Below are positions 58,151 through 64,000 of a stretch of 64,000 bases of DNA, piece by piece (the first letter of the stretch is position 1; each line of letters begins with the position of its first letter). The stretch covers positions 3,784,077 through 3,848,076 of the forward strand of contig OX345644.1 of the NCBI GenBank assembly GCA_947044365.1. The letters run 5' to 3'. Source of the DNA: Petrosia ficiformis. Lineage: Eukaryota > Porifera > Demospongiae > Haplosclerida > Petrosiidae. Both the position numbers and the translations under genes were made by a program. Under the pieces are notes generated by a model. That model was not told the origin of the DNA and made no database searches. It saw nothing but the letters and a program-made list of their open reading frames with translations.

Positions 58151-58227
58151 GCCATTTTGTCATAGTACAGGAAACCAAATGAATTTTAAGAGCATTGTAC
58201 AATGTAGTAATGTACATATGTATATAT

Positions 58228-58480
58228 CAGACATGGGGTGAAGTACTTTGGTACTTGTACTTAAGTACACTTTAGCACAGTTAATGAAGTACTTGGTAAT
58301 TACTCAAATCTTTTTTCACGAGAAGCACAGATACTTGTACTGTATTTAAGCACTGATCATATTTTCAAGTGCTTCCAAGTACTTTTGAAGCACTTTGAAG
58401 TACTTTTACTACTTTAACACATTAGGCCCACAATCATATCAGCTACAATCTACATTGTTGACACATTTATAGTGCTAATA
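58228..58480. mobile_element. Probable hAT-like MITE fragment (aagtact-rich)
   Basis: Begins cagacatggggtgaagtac and is packed with aagtact/agtactt words, resembling hAT termini of the CAG-x-GGG-x-AAGTACTT type. No matching right end or target duplication found, so it may be partial. Confidence 0.4.
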
Positions 58481-58599
58481 GGATGATACAATCAGTCATG
58501 TGCATGTAATATTTCCAGCTAAATTGAGAACAGCTGTTGTCTTGTCTGGGACTCCGGGTACTGTTCATCAAAATGGCAGAAAAAGTGAAATCAGTTCCT

Positions 58600-59965
58600 A
58601 CGTACATACATACATACATATATACTATATATGTATGTATGTACGTATGTATGTATGTATGTATGTATGTATGTATGTATGTATATTTATGTAGGTATGT
58701 ACGTATGTATGTATATATATATGTCTAATACAGATGTGTGCACGTACGTATGTATGTATGTATGTATGTACATATATACATGTATGTATGTATGTATGTA
58801 TGTACGTATGTATGTATGTATGTATGTATGTACGTATGTATGTACGTATGTATGTATGTATGTACATATGTATGTATGTATGTATATATGTATGAACATA
58901 TGTATGTACGTACGTATGTATGTATGTATGTATGTATGTCTGTATGTATATGTATGTAGGTATGTACGTATGTATGTATTAGTGATGTGCGATATAAGAA
59001 AATTTTATATCATCTATCCGGCATAGACATTTATATCATGATATCATATATATCCTGATATAACAATACAATTTCGCAACTATATATACTTTTTCATAAA
59101 ATGTTTAAAAACATGAATTTTTTAAATGAAAGAAATGTGAAATTTATTGAATAATTCAGTTTTAAACATCTATATTGATGCACTCTGAAACTACTCTACA
59201 TTCTGGTTTTCGTAGAGAAAATTAAGTCTGTCTACATTTTGAGGTAGCAACCTGTTCCTTTTTTCAGTAACTACATTGTTGCATATGTTCCCTCTGTAAA
59301 TGGTACATTTGATTGGTTGTGTTCCCTGAATAAGCTATGACAGCTGAACATAAGTGACAACTCAGCTTCTTCTATCGATTATCTCGCTACCATCAGTATG
59401 AAAATCAAATTATTTCCATACTTTGCTCTTTCCTTTAGAATGAGATAAAGAAAATGAATTGTTTCAGTCTGTTCTAAGTCATCTGAAGTAAGTTCAAGAC
59501 GCATCTTTGTCCTCGTGGTCAAACTTCATGACACGCCCACTCACGTGATACAATTTTTGTGTTATCGATAGAGCTGCTACGCATATCATATCATATCGCC
59601 AATACATCTATCGCGATATATCGTCATGTCGCCAATATCGCACATCACTAGTATGTATGTATATATGTATAATACATATGTATGCACGTACCTATTATAC
59701 GTGTGTATGTACATACGTATGTATGTATGTATGTATGTACGTACGTATGTATGTATGTATGTATGTATGTATGTATGTAGGTATGTATGTACAGATGTAC
59801 ATACGTATGTATGTATGTGTGTACATATGTATGTATGTATGTATGTAGATATGAACATATGTATGTACATACGTATGTATGCATGTATGTATGTACGTAT
59901 GTATGTATGTATGTATGTATGTATGCGTGTAAGTATGTATGTATGGGTGTACGTATGTAGTATGT
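58600..59965. repeat. Long (TATG)n microsatellite, split by a MITE
   Basis: TATG/TACG repeats run from about 58,600 to 58,979 and resume at 59,651-59,965. The MITE 58,980-59,650 lies between. Very long M-Y-V-C and I-H-T-Y frames on both strands are translation artefacts of the repeat. Confidence 0.92.
58972..59658. mobile_element. hAT-type MITE, 671 bp, perfect 16-bp TIRs
   Basis: The ends tagtgatgtgcgatat (58,980-58,995) and atatcgcacatcacta (59,635-59,650) are exact inverse copies. They are flanked by the 8-mer gtatgtat on both sides (58,972-58,979; 59,651-59,658), although in a TATG repeat this duplication carries little weight. Subterminal gatatatcg/cgatatatcg words are frequent. Interior non-coding. 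Confidence 0.85.
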
Positions 59966-62299
59966 ATCTATGTTTAAGAATTGTTCTGAAATGATTCTTT
60001 TGACCATAACACTAACTCCAGAATACAAATATTATTAGTAAAGTTATTAGCAAACTATCCAACCATTCCTCAATCCATTCATCTATTTATCTGTTTATCC
60101 ATTCACTTCTTCATCCTACCATTTTCTAGACCAATGAAACTCATACCCTAGTCACTACTATATTGGATATACCACCTCGTATAGATAGTAGTGGAGATGG
60201 TAAGACTAATGATGTTTATGATACACATAGTATTCATTTGTAGTTTTGTTTTAGTTCAAAAACTCCTTTAGAAAGGCCTGTTAATGAGGCCTGCTGGAGC
60301 AACCCAGGCTACATAAACTTTAGCCTGGACACTATTGTCCAGAGTGATGATCATATTTAATCAGTTTGTGTATGTACATCGAAAAATGCACATAATTCAT
60401 TATGCATCAAAAAGAGCACATAATTTTTCCCATAAAACAGGAGTTCCATTATTGATAATATTAATTGACCACCCCTCATGAATAATTAATGAGATGAAAT
60501 CGACCTCCCCTTTGTACTTTGTGCACCAGGTTCTTTTCACATGTCTTGTCCACTTCTAATTGGCTTATGCCAGCCCTATTAAGTTTTACTACAACTGAAT
60601 TGTAATCTATTACAACTATATAGGAAATAGGTTAACTAAATCCCCTTTTGTAAGCTTAATAATACTAACTACATGTACATGTGTATTTATTTGTAAGTAA
60701 AGAAACTAGACATATAACTAACTGACAGTGCTCATTATTTACATACTTAAAACAACATGACCATCCTGACATAATCTATGCCACTTTCTCTTCTTATCTA
60801 TCAACACATAATTATAAATGGACAACCCAAATCATACATAGATATCTGGATTCTTTTTTTTTTTTGCTTAAGGTTAGAGTGTTTTTGGTAATACTTACAT
60901 AGTCTCCTCAATTACATTTCATATTTAGGTTTCTAACTCTTCAAAACCACTCTCGGAAGTACAACTGAGGACTTCTATAATGCAGCTATGAAAGGCCAGG
61001 AATAGAAACAAATATTTGATGAAGATGTGAGTTTACGGCATAAATCACAATATTTTTACAATTTTATTTATATAACTACAGCTTCTTGTGCTCAAGTTAA
61101 AAAAAGAATTCATGTATCTAGTGTGATCATCAAACGATATTGAACCTTTGAATTTATAATCAGCTAAATTTCAACTCGATGTGATTATACTTTAGTTATA
61201 GTAGTAGTTATTGCTGTAGATCTGTATTTGTAGTTTAATTATAGTTTAGATTTTAGACTCTTGATGCCTTACTAAATGTTCAAAATGTGAATTGTTATAA
61301 AATTCAATTTTTCATGTGTTTATGTCGCTTGTGTAAGCATGCATTGTATACGTAGTTAAAGAAGATGCGTCATTCCAGAGGGGGCTCGGTAAATTAATGG
61401 ACTTGGCATGTAATAGAACACATGCTCAAGCTGTACATACCAGCAGGAACAAACCTGCTTGTAGCTTTATGTAGAAACTGGGACTAATAGCTGTTCTAGG
61501 TGCAATACATTCCTGAAGTTCTACAAGAACCTAAGAAAAGTAGATAATCAAAATAACAATAACTATAATAGTATGTAGTGCTTCTTAGTCAGCCATGATC
61601 ACTGAATGTGACACCACAAAGCAATCATAGAGAGACGTTTTCTCTATATATCTTGTTGTTATTATAATTATGTTCAAATAGACTTGTGATGGATACAGAA
61701 AACACATTAAGTAACCTTTATGGAATTTATATATTTTTATTTAGCATGATGTTCCTACTGATGGTGTGTTGGGTCATGGATTATTCATGGTGCTACGAAA
61801 TGGGATGATGAAACTATGAACATTACAGACTCAATCCCACGAGAGATGAAACAAGTATGTGACTATTTTCATCCTTAATTACAAATACTGTCCAGATTCT
61901 ATTATAACTACAAGTTCTATTCGATTGTAATGTACTGTTATATTAATTTTATCAATTTTCTTTTTATATTTCATCACTTAATCTCATAGTGTCTACCAGT
62001 AATGCACATGGAACCTAAACAGAACTTTACTCCTGATTCAGCTGACAGGTGATATAACCAGTACTGCTATATCATTCACTTAATTCACTGAAACAGGAGC
62101 ACATCAATTTTGTTTTTCCTCGTCACAAACCTAGTCATTCTGTCTTCCTCTTACAAGTCACTCTGCTAACTTTGTCATTGCTGTTAGACTGGCTATAGTC
62201 TCAAGACTATACTGGGTTTCAATGAGTACTGCTCTTCTTCGTTAATCAGAACTACCAGATGAAATAAATCTTTCCATATCACTTATAACTATACTATAA

Positions 62300-63044
62300 A
62301 TACATAATGTTATATTTTAATAATAATTATCAGTAATGAAAGTTTTATTCTGACTTTATAAAGCATGCGCCGTTCCTGGGTTCCGGTTCCTAAAATGTTG
62401 TAAAATGTGGGCGTTTCATTGTATCACGTTTTTGTAAACTCGTGATGCAAGGAACGCCTAAAATTTTTGTTTTTCTGTTCCGTGAAACATCGAAGTAACT
62501 TCCTTTGATTGAGTGTGGAAGTAGGCTGCAAGTTTACTATTGAGCTGTTACGAATATATAGGTGAGACACAAATACACATACACACAAACAAAATACATC
62601 ATTTTCAGTGATGATTTTCTTTCAAACCAGCGACAATTTGGGCGTTACCCTGTGTATCACGCACGAGTTGATAAGGTGTAAATAGTTTAGGTTACAGTAA
62701 ACTTCCTATTGTGTAATCACATCATAGTTAAAAGAGGGTGTGCCAAATTAAACTTTGCTGAATTAATTTTAGTGATCGCTATAGGTCTGAGAAAGTACAT
62801 CTTTTGGTTATAACCCGACATTTCGTGTTTATATATATAGACATTGACAGTATAACAATTATATCACAGGCACGTGCGGTATATATACAATGTACAATAC
62901 CATTTTTGCATATTTTGACAAATGACAAGCATATAATAATTCATCTAACAAGAAATGAATATTCTGAATTTTCGCAAATAATCATGATTCATGAAAATTA
63001 AGTAAAATTTCCACCTCACAAAAATTACCCATTATACAATATTT
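62300..63044. other. Intergenic before gene C
   Basis: Two spaced direct words (gggcgtttcattgtatcacg near 62,411 and gggcgttaccctgtgtatcacg near 62,640) hint at a small repeat. From about 62,970 the sequence matches DNA upstream of gene A (cacctcacaaa). No gene seen. Confidence 0.4.
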
Positions 63045-63186
63045 ATCATATTTTATAATAAAACTATCACTTGCATTATTTAGATTACCATAATATACCA
63101 CTACAGTTGAAAAGCTTTATAATTACTACATCTCATCTGTCATATTAAAAAAGAACACAATCATCTTCATCACAAGACAGTAATCA
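63045..63186 (+). promoter_or_regulatory. Conserved upstream block of gene C
   Basis: It shares actatcactt, tttagattacca, ctacatctcatctg, caatcatctt and cagtaatcaatggatga with genes A and B in the same order. It lacks the SINE pair found before gene A. Confidence 0.45.
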
Positions 63187-64000
63187 ATGGATGATGAAAT
63201 TGCTCGTTCCTTTAAGAATGGACAGTATCAGAGAGCATCACACTTGCTACAGAAAGTGAGAGATCCTAATAATATTGGCTTATTGTATTTTTATCCAGAG
63301 AAACACAAGCATATTGATTGTAAGAAATATAATGTTTCTCTTCTTCATCTTGCTGCTTATCATGGGTGGTTAGATATTTGTGATCAACTAATAACAAAAT
63401 ATAATCATGATCCTCGTGTACAAGAGAAATGTCAATCTCTTATTGACCATTCAAAACAATTCAAAGAGTACAGTGGATTCCTTCTTGATATTTCACAACC
63501 ACAAATGGAAAACCAATGCAACAATTTCACCTGATGTTTCGCCAACACCACCACCTTCATTCTATGCTACATTGAGTGGACACTATGATGTAGTAACCTA
63601 CCTCATCAATAAATGTGACTGTGATCCTCATCAACAAAGTATTGAGGGTGAGTCTCTATTATATCTGGCATGTTTAGCAGGTCACTATGAGATAGTAACA
63701 TATCTCATTAGTAAGTGTGATTGTAATCCAAACACAACAATCAAGCTGATGGTACCTGTATCACATGCTGAGAGGCAAAAATCATTTATGCCCCCTACCT
63801 CATCATACTATGCGTGGTTGAATATTATAGATCATATCCTTTATACTCCACTACATACAGCTTGTCATTATAGTCATTTAAACATTGTAAAGTTCCTTGT
63901 ATCTGTTTCTTCAGTAGATGTTAATAGGAAAGCTTCTGATGGTTATACTCCACTACATACAGCCTGTTATCATGGTCAATTAGAAAGTGCAAAGATTCTG
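63187..64000 (+). pseudogene. Gene C: third ANK-ROCO family member, partial, frameshifted
   Basis: It starts MDDEIARSFKNGQYQRAS, nearly as in gene B, and runs 115 residues with the first ankyrin repeat (LLHLAAYHGWLDICDQL) before a stop at 63,532-63,534. From about 63,527 the +1 frame continues the family sequence without interruption to the window edge: SPDVSPTPPPSFYATLSGHY, then YLACLAGHYEIVTYL, and TPLHTACHYSHLNIVKFL. A one-base slip therefore lies at about 63,490-63,530. It may be a pseudogene, a sequencing error or an unrecognised tiny intron. The Roc-COR part, if present, lies beyond the window. Confidence 0.75.

Larger units (their letters stand above)
55700..62243 (+). pseudogene. Dynein heavy chain C-terminal relic, copy 3
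   Basis: Exon remnants in dynein order. About 55,780-55,877: ISLGQG, frameshift, GPVAEKMI … WIFLQ. 56,065-56,219: NCHLAASWM … DDFRLYLSSMPTKAFPVSVL, then QNAVK, with a second degraded copy at 56,500-56,667. 57,457-57,518: LKANIKRAFTEIQSAFFEEH. 57,811-57,904: ERKKFGPLTWNIK. 60,130-60,199: TNETHTLVTTILDIPP. 60,929-61,026: uncertain. 61,745-61,854: DGVLGHGLFMV-type. 61,990-62,048: VMHMEPKQNFTPD. 62,157-62,243: decayed C-terminus. FPVSVLQN and RRKFGPLGWNI-like words are diagnostic for dynein heavy chains (AAA6/C-terminal region). Frameshifts, lost splice sites and inserted MITEs and microsatellites show it is dead. Together with copies 1 and 2 it marks three duplication units. Confidence 0.82.

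Noticed and set aside
58625..60028. Long open frames rich in M-Y-V-C or Y-I-H-T on both strands
   Set aside because: They are the translation of (TATG)n/(CATA)n microsatellite in every frame, with no non-repetitive coding content.

Overview
The window is AT-rich eukaryotic DNA from an animal. It has short GT-AG introns (down to about 53 bp), decayed axonemal-type dynein heavy-chain exons, Ty3/gypsy, hAT, Tigger/pogo and piggyBac-type elements, many MITEs and tRNA-derived SINE pieces. The dominant genes are giant ankyrin (ANK) proteins fused to a Roc-COR GTPase, with CARD-like or caspase-like tails. This suits an early-branching metazoan with expanded death-fold and ROCO repertoires; a demosponge is my best guess, but that is inference.

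Layout. 1-13 kb: microsatellites, foldback elements, the last two exons of a dynein heavy-chain relic (3.9-4.2 kb), a wrecked ANK-ROCO relic (5.9-6.8 kb), a Tigger/pogo element with TIRs and TA target duplication (8.43-10.09 kb), and two inverted piggyBac-like MITEs. 13.1-24 kb: gene A, an ANK array, Roc-COR, a helical domain and CARD-like exons. It is broken by one in-frame stop and a 7-bp deletion, and its tail is duplicated. 24.3-28 kb: a second dynein 3' relic. 28-36 kb: copies of repeats seen at 4-8 kb, one of them split by a decayed hAT transposon with an 8-bp target duplication. 36.6-44 kb: an old K02A2.6-like gypsy relic (minus strand), interrupted by a young gypsy element with 213-bp LTRs whose integrase lies upstream of reverse transcriptase. 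44.6-54.5 kb: gene B, the intact paralogue, predicted at 3,082 aa: about 60 ANK repeats, Roc, COR, a helical domain and a C14 caspase-like domain. 55.6-62.3 kb: a third dynein 3' relic with microsatellites and MITEs. 63.2 kb to the end: gene C, the start of another ANK paralogue, with a frameshift.

The repeated order (ANK-ROCO gene followed by a dynein heavy-chain 3' fragment, same strand) shows that the locus grew by tandem segmental duplication. The ANK-ROCO genes look like signalling proteins: an ANK array as sensor or scaffold, a Roc-COR GTPase as oligomerisation switch, and either a caspase-like domain (B) or CARD-like adaptor domains (A) as output. This resembles DAPK1 (ANK-Roc-COR-death domain) and NLR logic, and is inferred from domain content only. 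All coordinates were read by eye; splice junctions are predictions.
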